Source: Virgifigura sp964551315
Lineage (GTDB): Bacteria > Pseudomonadota > Alphaproteobacteria > Dongiales > Dongiaceae
Assembly (NCBI GenBank): GCA_964551315.1
Contig: CAZKCM010000005.1
Span: forward strand, 56,867 to 120,866
DNA length: 64,000 nt
Direction of reading: 5' to 3'
The notes beneath the pieces are model-generated. The model saw only the letters and a program-made list of their open reading frames with translations, was not told where the DNA came from and did not search any database. The position numbers and the translations under genes were made by a program. Of the stretch, positions 25,518-32,854 are shown piece after piece (the stretch's first letter is position 1; every line of letters begins with the position of its first letter).

Positions 25518-26920
25518 GAGTCTCGCCGATCCTTCTGCTTCGCCTGCAGGGTGGTTCCCGCCGCCTTGTGGCGCGTGAGATCCTCCTGCGGCCTGTCGAC
25601 GGCGCAGCCCCAGTCGAGGGGCTGGTCCTGGACATAGCGCTTGCCGAGCTTCCAGGCGATTTCCGCCTTGGCCGTCTCCACCCCGAGATAGAAGGCGTGG
25701 CTGCCGTCCTGCTCGACGCCGAGATGCGGAAACAGCGCGAACGGGTCTTCCGCCGTATGGTGGCCGCGCCGGTTGTAGATATGAAGACCATCCTCGCTGA
25801 CCTCGATCCGGAAGCTGTCGTCGGGCACCATCGATGCCATCTCGGCGATCTCCTCCGGCGTGTTGGGAAAGGGCTTGCGGTCGCGCAGGCAGAGCAGCGC
25901 TGGGTCGATCCGCTGGGGCAGGCTGCCTTCCTCGCGCGCGGCGAACATGATTCGGCGGGCGACGTCCGTTTCCTTAACGGCCCGGCGGCAATGCGGGCTG
26001 ACCTGGACAACGAGCACGTTGGTGATGCGCAGCTCCGAGACGATGCCCATCAGAACGGCGGTGATGCCCGTCGTATCGGCGTCGGTGAGCTCCGTCAGAT
26101 TGCCGGTGCCCATGAGGATCTCCGCCTGCGGCCGCAGGCGGCGCAGCGCGGCATATCGCTCCAGCGACTCCATGAACCCGAAATGGATCGGGTCGAGGAT
26201 GGGGTCGGCGAGATAGGGGCGTCCCTTGCGGTCCAGCGCGTCCATCGCCCGGATCAGCGAGTCGAGGTCGCCGTGCCGCGCCGGAATCAGCACCGGCACC
26301 GAGTCCACCTCCTCTGCGAGCCATAGGCTGTCTTCGGTCAGGCTGAGGAGATAGTGCGCGCCGGCGGTCCCGCCGCGGCGCAGCTCCTCGACATCGGCCG
26401 AATCGACGCTGACCTCGAATCCGGCGTCGCGCAGCGCCGCGACCGCGTCTTCGAGATGCGGGAACGGGGTTTCGGGCAGGCATCCAAGGTCGATGACGTC
26501 CGCACCCTGGGCGCGGTAATCCTCGGCCCGGCGCAGAATGGCCGGAACGTCGAGCGTCGGCGCCTCGACGATCTCGGCGAAGATCCGCACGTCGTAACGC
26601 GACAAGTCCGACGCCACGCCCTTGCGGCCGAAATACTCCGGCAGGTCCTTAAGGTCGTCCGGCCCGCGCTCGAAGGGCGTTCCGAAATGCGCGGACAACG
26701 CCTCCAAGTCGCCGCGGCACCGGCCGGGCACGACGACGCGGTCGGCCTCGACGGGCGTGGGCAGTCGGCGCCGGATGAGGTCGGCGGTCATCAGCCCTGC
26801 GACCTTCACGCCGATGTTGCGGATGGTGTAGGTGAACTCGGTCGGCTGCATGGCGCGCAGCACCTTTTCCAGGCGTGGCTCCGCCAGCCGGCCGGTCAGG
26901 AACAGGAGGTGTTCAGGCAT
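25514..26920 (-). CDS. DUF6513 / dihydropteroate synthase-related protein
   Basis: A 468-residue protein. The N-terminal 120 residues (HLLFLTGRLAEPRLEKVLRAM, TIRNIGVKVAGLMTADLIRRRL) match DUF6513, and the middle is a pterin-binding-type barrel: YRAQGADVIDLGCLPETPFP, FEVSVDSADVEELRRG and ADPILDPIHFGFMESLERY. The canonical FolP NxTPDSFSDGG loop is missing, so it is not a normal folate enzyme; the folP at 7497 fills that role. Archaeal relatives occur in H4MPT-producing organisms. It leads an operon with the DUF447 gene and mfnB. A step in H4MPT synthesis is likely but unproven. Confidence 0.83.
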   Translation of the reverse strand: MPEHLLFLTGRLAEPRLEKVLRAMQPTEFTYTIRNIGVKVAGLMTADLIRRRLPTPVEADRVVVPGRCRGDLEALSAHFGTPFERGPDDLKDLPEYFGRKGVASDLSRYDVRIFAEIVEAPTLDVPAILRRAEDYRAQGADVIDLGCLPETPFPHLEDAVAALRDAGFEVSVDSADVEELRRGGTAGAHYLLSLTEDSLWLAEEVDSVPVLIPARHGDLDSLIRAMDALDRKGRPYLADPILDPIHFGFMESLERYAALRRLRPQAEILMGTGNLTELTDADTTGITAVLMGIVSELRITNVLVVQVSPHCRRAVKETDVARRIMFAAREEGSLPQRIDPALLCLRDRKPFPNTPEEIAEMASMVPDDSFRIEVSEDGLHIYNRRGHHTAEDPFALFPHLGVEQDGSHAFYLGVETAKAEIAWKLGKRYVQDQPLDWGCAVDRPQEDLTRHKAAGTTLQAKQKDRRDS

Positions 26921-27046
26921 GCGAGCCGGGCGCGGGGCGCCGATCCGGTTTTCTCAAGGTCCTCGCCATCCGGGGCGTTCGAAGGACCTTGGCCGCCCGG
27001 CGTTCTCCGGTCCGTCCTCCGTTGATATCGGTGCGCGTCTCTCTTC

Positions 27047-27760
27047 TCATTCTCTTATCCGGCGGCCCCGACGGTCTCCGCACAATGTAACATCGCCGGG
27101 TGGCCGCGCAATGCGTGCCCCCGCGGCCGTGCCGGAGCGCAGCGCGTCCGCCAACTCCGCCTGCTGCCCGGCGCCGATGCAGTGACAGTCCGCATCGCAG
27201 CGGGCCAGGAAATCCGGGAACAACGGATCGACGATTCCCTGGCGGGCAAGATCCGCCGCGGTCAGGCCGTCATATGGCGTTTCGACGGACTTGATGAGGA
27301 CCAGCCGTTCGGCACGGATGGCACCCGCCAGCCAAGCGGCGAGGCTGTCGGAGGTGACATCCCAGCTCTCCGGGATCTCCGGCCGGCCGAGCGCCATGCG
27401 GCTCGGCAGCCAGACCGGAACGAGGCCCGCGCGTCTGATTCGCGCGATTTCGGCCCGGCTGCTCGCCGGCCGGAGATCCCGGGGGCGCATCCCCGCCAGC
27501 ATCAGGCCATATTGCTCCATAGCGAGCAGGGCAAGCCGATGGGCGGTCGAGTCGTCGAATCGCCAGCGCCGCTGCGCCGCGCGGACCCCGTCCGCGAACG
27601 GTCCGCCACCCGGCACGAGCACGGCGCGACCACGACCCGCCGCGAGGGCGTCGAGCCATGACGTGAGCGCCGGGGATTCGGCGAGGCTGCCGCCGAGCTT
27701 TATGACCCAGGGAGCGCCGCGGCGCGTTGGTTCCCGGAGTCGACGAGAGAGTCCATCCAA
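27047..27760 (-). CDS. mfnE: Amino acid kinase-family protein, MfnE-like
   Basis: An amino-acid-kinase-fold protein of about 237 residues. It shows PWVIKLGGSLAESPALTSWL, VLVPGGGPFADGVRAAQRRW, SWDVTSDSLAAWLAG and RLVLIKSVETPYDGLTAADLARQGIVDPLFP. Archaeal MfnE phosphorylates (aminomethyl)furan-methyl phosphate before MfnF acts, and the genes around it encode the other Mfn enzymes. No ATG or GTG lies in frame between the end of the folB-like gene and the first conserved residues; the only candidate is TTG 27760, which lacks a clear ribosome site. Translation may depend on coupling to the folB-like gene, whose stop is 10 bases upstream. Confidence 0.78.
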   Translation of the reverse strand: MDGLSRRLREPTRRGAPWVIKLGGSLAESPALTSWLDALAAGRGRAVLVPGGGPFADGVRAAQRRWRFDDSTAHRLALLAMEQYGLMLAGMRPRDLRPASSRAEIARIRRAGLVPVWLPSRMALGRPEIPESWDVTSDSLAAWLAGAIRAERLVLIKSVETPYDGLTAADLARQGIVDPLFPDFLARCDADCHCIGAGQQAELADALRSGTAAGARIARPPGDVTLCGDRRGRRIRE

Positions 27761-27770
27761 GGAGGTGCGG

Positions 27771-28322
27771 TCAGCGTTGGTCGTTGTCCCCGCGGCCCCT
27801 GTTATCCGGATCGCTGCTCGCTTGGCCGTTGCTCTTGCCAAGGGCGGATTCGACGACCTGCGGCAGAGGGTAGATGCTGGCTGCTGCTGGGCGTGGCGGT
27901 CGGCTGCGCTCGATCTCGACGCCGACGGCCGCCGCCTCCGGAATGATGTCAAGCTTCTCCACCCGAACCCGGACCTCTTCGGCGCGGTGGTCGGCGAAGC
28001 AAAGGTCGACGATGTCCTCGGCCAGGGTTTCGACAAGATTAATGTGACCCCGCCCGATCCGCTCCTTGATCGCGGTGACGACGTGGTCGTAGGAGAGCAC
28101 GTTGTCGATGTCGTCATTCAGCGGCCTGTCCGCCTCGCGGACACGGATCTCGACGTTGATCCGTACACGCTGCGGCGCCAGACGCTCCTCCGGGTAGGCA
28201 CCGATGCGGCACATGAGGACAAGGTCCCGAATGAGGAGCCGGCTGATCCGCTTCTCAGCCTGCAACCCACCGGGCGACACCATTCGGGTCGCCAGCAAAT
28301 GACTTATCGACACGGGGTTCAT
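27771..28322 (-). CDS. Dihydroneopterin aldolase (FolB)-like protein
   Basis: A FolB-fold protein of about 183 residues. The core LLIRDLVLMCRIGAYPEERLAPQRVRINVEI, VLSYDHVVTAIKERIGRGHINLVETLAEDIVDLCF and VRVRVEKLDIIPEAAAVGVEIER follows dihydroneopterin aldolase, including Y and K positions. A longer N-terminus and a 30-residue polar C-terminal tail (GQASSDPDNRGRGDNDQR) exceed the normal 120 residues. It probably supplies the pterin for H4MPT. ATG 28322 has GAGG close upstream; an in-frame ATG at 28352 is the alternative. It precedes the mfnE-like gene. Confidence 0.83.
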   Translation of the reverse strand: MNPVSISHLLATRMVSPGGLQAEKRISRLLIRDLVLMCRIGAYPEERLAPQRVRINVEIRVREADRPLNDDIDNVLSYDHVVTAIKERIGRGHINLVETLAEDIVDLCFADHRAEEVRVRVEKLDIIPEAAAVGVEIERSRPPRPAAASIYPLPQVVESALGKSNGQASSDPDNRGRGDNDQR

Positions 28323-28392
28323 GTCCTCGCTTCTTTCATCGGAGGGTGCCATAATGCCGAAACCCGGCGGAAAGCTCCAGGATGGGATCCAA

Positions 28393-28420
28393 GATGGGAA
28401 ATCACGGATGGGGAATCACG
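28393..28420. repeat. Tandem 14-base direct repeat upstream of the folB-like gene
   Basis: Two adjacent copies, GATGGGAAATCACG and GATGGGGAATCACG, differ at one base. A third, weaker GATGGGATCC precedes them at 28381. They lie in the 132-base gap between two leftward genes. Function unknown; a regulator site or simple slippage product are both possible. Confidence 0.55.
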
Positions 28421-28484
28421 GGGATTTTCGGCAAATCGAATTGATCGCGGGTTGATTCGCTGCCACCGGACGTCGCGTCTGCCT

Positions 28485-28979
28485 TCATTCGGCCGCCCTC
28501 TCGCCCTCGCAGACGATCCGCCAGGGCGGCAGCAGCGAGCCGGCGAAAGGGCCCGAAAAGGCGGGCTGCCGCCTCAGCCAGCGATTCTGAACCTGGTAGG
28601 CTTCCTGCTCACGCTGCACCCAGTCGTTGCAGTTACCACGATCGGTGAACCTGCCGCTTTCCTGCTGCACGAAGTGGACAAGTTCATGAACGAGGATTCC
28701 AGCATCCACTGTCTTGTGGACCGGATCCAGCCGATCGTCCAGATAGATCGTCTTGCCCCCGGGGAACCAGCCATAGACTGCGCAGGGGCCGTCGCAGGCC
28801 ATCCGCTCCAGCTCCGGATGCGAAACCAGGACGACCTCGGGCACCCTGTCGGGAACCGGGTAGGCCGAAAGGCCGTGAATGGCCATCAGCAGCTCCAGGA
28901 CAAAGTCCGATAGCAGGGTGTTGCCGGGCAAGATCACCTCTGGCGGAAGTCGGTGCCGTCGCGGCACCCAAATGGCCAA
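28485..28979 (-). CDS. Putative HExxH zinc-peptidase-fold protein (DUF6647-like)
   Basis: A 164-residue protein with a metalloprotease signature AGILVHELVHFVQQESG (H-E-x-x-H, about 110) and a downstream acidic residue in REQEAYQVQNRW that could be the third zinc ligand. An upstream segment VYGWFPGGKTIYLDDRLD resembles the strand bordering the active site in small gluzincins. No signal peptide is evident with the ATG at 28979. It is the first of several little-known genes between the C1 island and xoxF. Peptidase activity and substrate are inferred from the motif only. Confidence 0.6.
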   Translation of the reverse strand: MAIWVPRRHRLPPEVILPGNTLLSDFVLELLMAIHGLSAYPVPDRVPEVVLVSHPELERMACDGPCAVYGWFPGGKTIYLDDRLDPVHKTVDAGILVHELVHFVQQESGRFTDRGNCNDWVQREQEAYQVQNRWLRRQPAFSGPFAGSLLPPWRIVCEGERAAE

Positions 28980-29185
28980 GGAAAGCCGGGGCCAAGCGAT
29001 GCTACCCGGCTGGCGAACCGGAGGGCATCCTTGCTTTGCATCCTGTGCCGACCGTCATTAAAGATAGGAGCGAGGCGATCCGGTGCCACCCTTTTTCGGA
29101 GGCAAGCTTCCGGAATGCGGTCGGCCGCCGAGGTTGCAATGCTCCATAAACTCATGAAAGACAACGGACATTGAGGAGGCGCGCG

Positions 29186-29524
29186 ATGAGGAAACTGGCC
29201 CTGATCCTGCTTGCGGCCGGGGCAATCGGATCCAACGCCGCTGCGGCCCCGAGCGATTATCCGACCGCGGCGCTCGCCGATTACGTCTTCGGCTGCATGG
29301 CGTCCAACGGTCAGACGCCCGATACGCTGCGGCGCTGTTCCTGCAGCATCGACGTGATCGCGTCGATCATTCCGTATGAGAAATATGTCCAGGCAGAGAC
29401 GGTCCTCAGTATGAGCCAGGTGCCGGGCGAGAGGACCGGAATATTCCGCCAGGTCCCCTGGCTTCAGGAAGTGGTGAAGCAGGTTCGGCAGGCGCAGGCG
29501 GAGGCAGAGGTCCGCTGCTTCTGA
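29186..29524 (+). CDS. Small secreted cysteine-containing protein, unknown function
   Basis: I do not recognise a named function. The 112-residue product has a signal peptide (RKLALILLAAGAIGSNAAAAP) and a mature part with four Cys (one in VFGCMASNG, two in RRCSCSID, one at the C-terminal RCF), which suggests disulfides. ATG 29186 follows TGAGGAGGCGCGCG. It stands alone on the plus strand next to the SoxYZ-like carrier gene, and the periplasmic location fits the quinoprotein relay cluster. Confidence 0.65.
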   Translation: MRKLALILLAAGAIGSNAAAAPSDYPTAALADYVFGCMASNGQTPDTLRRCSCSIDVIASIIPYEKYVQAETVLSMSQVPGERTGIFRQVPWLQEVVKQVRQAQAEAEVRCF

Positions 29525-29578
29525 TGCCGGCGACGCCGACGTCTCGACGCCCGGGAGTGATCGGCGGGGGCGCGGGCG

Positions 29579-30403
29579 TCAGGAAGCTGGCGCCGGTTCC
29601 ACCGGCCAGCTGCCGTTGAAGGTCATCCCCTCCGAGTCCTTGACCTCGACCTCGATCGCGCCTGCGGCGCGCGGCCGGTAGTGGAAGTGAATGCTGGGGT
29701 TCTCGCTCAGGGAGATGTTGCCCTCGACGGTCATGATCGTCCGGTCGCCGTAGCGCACCCGGATTTCCTGCACGAAATGCGCGGGGACGTAGGTGCGGGA
29801 GATCTGATCGAACTGCAGCCCGGAATAGTTCGGGTGGCTGATCAGGAGCTGTGCCTCGTTCATCTGGTTCAGCACGACGTCTCCGCTCTGCTTCAGCCTC
29901 ATCTTGCCGAGGTTCGCCATGGCGCTCTCATGGTCTTTGAGCGCCGGAGCCGAGCAGCCGCCGGATGCCTTGACGAATCGCGCGGCCATGTAGAGCTCGC
30001 CGTCGCTTGTTTCTGCGATCGCGCGGACGTCCGTGTAGGTATCGACCCGCACCCGGGTTGAGAAAGTGGCGCTGCCGCTGTCCGGCGTGAAGTGGAACAC
30101 ACCGGCGACCGGCGCCGGGTTCTCGTCGATCACGAGATGGACGGTCTTGATGTAGCGGTCGGACGTTTGCGGGATCTCGGCGACGACGGTGATCGGGACG
30201 ACCGCCGCGTCGTAGGCGCGAGGCGGCGCCTCGATGCTCAGGACGCCGGTTCCATCGTGAATCTCGCGCTCGGCGAACAGGGCTTCCCGGATGTCCGGCC
30301 AGACCGCCGCCGAGTCGTTCCCGGCCACGGCTGCATCGTTCGGGACGAGCCCCAAGGCGGCGACCAGCCCCCCGAGGATAACGACAGCCCGAATTCGCCG
30401 CAT
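29579..30403 (-). CDS. Quinoprotein dehydrogenase-associated SoxYZ-like carrier protein
   Basis: A 274-residue secreted protein: a signal peptide (VVILGGLVAALGLVPNDAAVAG), a SoxY-like Ig domain (AVVPITVVAEIPQT ... HLVIDENPAPVAGVFHF), the Cys segment KASGGCSAPALKD at the SoxY C-terminal position, then a SoxZ-like domain (MRNQ-type start VVLNQMNEAQLLISHPNYSG, QEIRVRYGDRTIMTVEG). Such SoxYZ fusions accompany PQQ dehydrogenases and are predicted to relay sulfur or electrons; the biochemistry is not established. ATG 30403 follows GGAGGCAACG. The metallo-hydrolase of the same predicted relay lies next upstream. Confidence 0.86.
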   Translation of the reverse strand: MRRIRAVVILGGLVAALGLVPNDAAVAGNDSAAVWPDIREALFAEREIHDGTGVLSIEAPPRAYDAAVVPITVVAEIPQTSDRYIKTVHLVIDENPAPVAGVFHFTPDSGSATFSTRVRVDTYTDVRAIAETSDGELYMAARFVKASGGCSAPALKDHESAMANLGKMRLKQSGDVVLNQMNEAQLLISHPNYSGLQFDQISRTYVPAHFVQEIRVRYGDRTIMTVEGNISLSENPSIHFHYRPRAAGAIEVEVKDSEGMTFNGSWPVEPAPAS

Positions 30404-30510
30404 CGTTGCCTCCGTCCGTGTCCGCCGCCGTCTTTCAGGTGCCGTCAATTGTGGGGCAGGGCCCGCATAGGGTCAATGCGCGCGCGAGTCGCCGGGGCGG
30501 CGTGATCGTT

Positions 30511-31482
30511 TCATTCCCACTCGAGCTCGGCGAAGGCGGTGACGACATTTCGGCCATTGTAGTCGTCGAACAGCAGCCATTTCTCGCGCTCGGAGCGGCC
30601 GACGGTCTGGACGGCATCTTCCATCCGGCCGCCGGCCGCCAGAATGTCCCGGATTTCGTCCCGCAGCGTCCGGAGATACCGCTCCTGTGCGTCGAGCGCG
30701 CCCGGCCAGTCGGCCGTGACCGGCCCGTGCCCGGGAACCACCCGGGCGACCTCGAGGTGGCGCAGCTCCGCGGTCACCCGGAGCCAGCCCATGAGGCTGC
30801 CGTCAATGGCGGGGGTCCGTTCCATGAACAGAAGGTCACCCAGCCACAGTGTCGCCGTGCGCTGATCATAAATCGACAGGTCGTTGTCGGTGTGGGCGGT
30901 CGGATGCGCGACCAGCCACAGCACACGGCCGCCGAGGTCGATCTCCGTGCGATCGTGGACCAAAAGCGTCGGGGCGACCACCCGCGTTCCCGTCGCGGCT
31001 TCGCCCAGCCGTTCGGTCAGATTATCGAGGTAATAGGTTCCGCGGCCCGCCAGCGCCCGCGGAAGCTTGGCGTGCCCGATGATCGTGATCCCGGAGATCT
31101 CGGCGAACGCCGCGTTGCCGAAGATGTGATCCGGGTGGACATGCGTGTTGATGAGGTAGCGAATCGGCCGGTCGGTCACCGAGCGAACCGCCGCGAGAAG
31201 GCGCTGTCCTTCAAGGGCGCTGCCACCGGTGTCGATCACAGCCACCGCCTCGTCGCCGACGATGAAGCCGATATTGGCGATGTCGCCGTGGTTGTCGGCG
31301 GTCGCTTCCTCATGCGCGCCCCGGTGGACGAAGATGCCGGGTGCCACCTCCTCGATCGAAAGCGGCTCGGGCATCTCCGGCGGCGAAGCGGCACCGGTGC
31401 TCGGCCCGGTGAGCAAGAGGAGCACGGCGGCCGCGATAGCCCATCCCCGCGACGCGAGGTCCTGCACGAGCCGCTTCTTCAT
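30511..31482 (-). CDS. Quinoprotein relay system metallo-beta-lactamase-fold zinc hydrolase
   Basis: A 323-residue secreted metallo-hydrolase. A signal anchor (AIAAAVLLLLTGPSTGAAS) precedes IEEVAPGIFVHRGAHEEA, the zinc motif NTHVHPDHIFGNAAF, a later His-bearing strand (VAHPTAHTDNDLSIYD), LWLGDLLFMERTPAIDG and RVVPGHGPVTADWP. This pattern is the zinc hydrolase found with SoxYZ-like carriers near PQQ dehydrogenases. Substrate unknown. It lies on the same strand as the SoxYZ-like gene (107-base gap) and the pentapeptide-repeat gene. Confidence 0.86.
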   Translation of the reverse strand: MKKRLVQDLASRGWAIAAAVLLLLTGPSTGAASPPEMPEPLSIEEVAPGIFVHRGAHEEATADNHGDIANIGFIVGDEAVAVIDTGGSALEGQRLLAAVRSVTDRPIRYLINTHVHPDHIFGNAAFAEISGITIIGHAKLPRALAGRGTYYLDNLTERLGEAATGTRVVAPTLLVHDRTEIDLGGRVLWLVAHPTAHTDNDLSIYDQRTATLWLGDLLFMERTPAIDGSLMGWLRVTAELRHLEVARVVPGHGPVTADWPGALDAQERYLRTLRDEIRDILAAGGRMEDAVQTVGRSEREKWLLFDDYNGRNVVTAFAELEWE

Positions 31483-31517
31483 ACCCGAACTCGCACGCTT
31501 CGGTCTTCGGGCGAAGT

Positions 31518-32360
31518 CTAATCGAACCGGGCCGAACGCCGGTTCACGGCCGTGTCGAGCCCGATGACGGTATCGAGGCCCCGCGCGCCCACGAACAGCG
31601 TGCTGTGCAGATCCGCCATCGTGAGATTGGCGCCGGTCAGATCGGCGCCCGACAGGTCGGCACCCCCCAATGCCGCGCGCGTCAGGTCGGCGCCGGTCAG
31701 GTTGGCACCCCGAAGATCGGCGAACTCGAGCATGCCGCGCGAGAGATCCGTGCCGGCGAGATTCGCGCCCCGGAGATCCGCATTGCGAAACGACACGCGC
31801 ACCAGACCCATCGGCTGATTGCGCATGTCGGCACCCAGGGTCGCGCCGGCAAGGTTGGCTTCTCGCAAGTCCGCATTCTCGAAATTGCTGACGAGCTTGG
31901 CGCCGGAGAGGTCGGCGCCGCGCAGATCGGCCTCCGTAAAGATGGCGGAAAAGGCGCTCACGCCCCGCAGGTCGGCGCGTCGCAGGTCGGCTCGATGAAG
32001 GTAGGCGACGTCGAGGTTGGCGCCGCGGAAGTCGGCCCCCTGCAGGTTCGCGTCCATGAGATTGATGCTGCGTAGATCGGCGTCTCGGAAGTCCAGTCCG
32101 GCGAGATCAAGGCCGTCAAGATCCACGTCCGACAGATCCACCGGCTCCCCGCCGGCCTTTGCCAGAAGCGCCCGCACCTCATCGGCCGTAAAGTCCGCCG
32201 CGGCGGCCGGTTCCGCGACAACCGGGAGGACGGCGAGCGCAAGACATCCCCACTGAATGCCGCGCAGGAAACGCGCCACGGGATATCGCCGACCGCCGGA
32301 AAAGGGCTCGATCGGCGGAACGGCCGAGTCGTGTGCCGGCTGCACCGATTGTCGGTTCAC
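31518..32360 (-). CDS. Secreted pentapeptide-repeat protein
   Basis: A 280-residue protein with a hydrophobic segment (GCLALAVLPVVAEPAAAADF, about 38-57) followed by a helical stretch and more than 20 A(D/N)Lxx repeats (LDGLDLAGLDFRDADLRSIN, LRGADLSGAKLV, ANLTGADLTRAALGGADLSG), which fold as a right-handed quadrilateral beta-helix. The repeat is interrupted once (SAFSAIFTEADLRG). It is divergent from xoxF across 494 bases and co-oriented with the relay genes. Pentapeptide proteins mostly mediate protein contacts; a scaffold role in the periplasm is possible but unproven. Confidence 0.85.
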   Translation of the reverse strand: MNRQSVQPAHDSAVPPIEPFSGGRRYPVARFLRGIQWGCLALAVLPVVAEPAAAADFTADEVRALLAKAGGEPVDLSDVDLDGLDLAGLDFRDADLRSINLMDANLQGADFRGANLDVAYLHRADLRRADLRGVSAFSAIFTEADLRGADLSGAKLVSNFENADLREANLAGATLGADMRNQPMGLVRVSFRNADLRGANLAGTDLSRGMLEFADLRGANLTGADLTRAALGGADLSGADLTGANLTMADLHSTLFVGARGLDTVIGLDTAVNRRSARFD

Positions 32361-32854
32361 GTCAAAGACTCTCCAATAGCCGAGTCCCGACCTTCAAGAG
32401 GAGTCTGCCACAACCGACACCGGCACGCCACCGTCCGCGATCATCCGCGAAATCGATCGGTGGAGCCGGCACGATAGAATCCGTGTGATTTCGGGGCCAG
32501 TCACGGCCCGCTACGTTGGAATCAATAAAGGGTGGCCACAGACGACTTGACGGCCATTGATAAAATCGGTCTATGATTCTCATGCGGTCAGACATCATGT
32601 CCGAACATGGACGACCACGATTGGTGGAACTGGCCGAGGCGAATATCGCCGAACCAGGCTGCAGCGGGTGTCGCGGCGTCGTGGCGCCGCAAGCTGCTAC
32701 CGGTTGGTAGGTGGTCGGAGCGCGCCGAAGTTTCGCAAGCACCACCCAGGTAGACCGGACTGCCGAAGAAATTGATTAAGCAGAGCTGCGGGAATCGCCC
32801 GCCTCTGTTCGGTAGTACAGACGGTTTTGCCGTCGAGCTTGGGAGGAAACCGTA
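32361..32854. promoter_or_regulatory. 494-base divergent promoter region upstream of xoxF
   Basis: This holds the promoters of the pentapeptide-repeat gene (leftward) and xoxF (rightward). No supportable ORF lies inside. Bases near 32555-32580 are AT-rich (TTGATAAAATCGG). GTCC-GAACAT-GGAC at about 32599-32612 is a short inverted repeat that might bind a regulator. A ribosome site GGGAGGAAACC precedes xoxF. Lanthanide-responsive control is known for xoxF genes in general, but no known operator can be read here. Confidence 0.5.

Noticed and set aside
28323..28352. The ten-residue-longer start of the folB-like gene
   Set aside because: Possible, but no ribosome site precedes ATG 28352, whereas GAGG precedes ATG 28322; kept as an alternative only.
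28381..28420. CRISPR array
   Set aside because: Only two adjacent 14-mers without spacers; no cas genes in the window.
32362..32745. A 127-codon minus-strand ORF upstream of xoxF
   Set aside because: No motif and no ribosome site, and it occupies the divergent promoter region.
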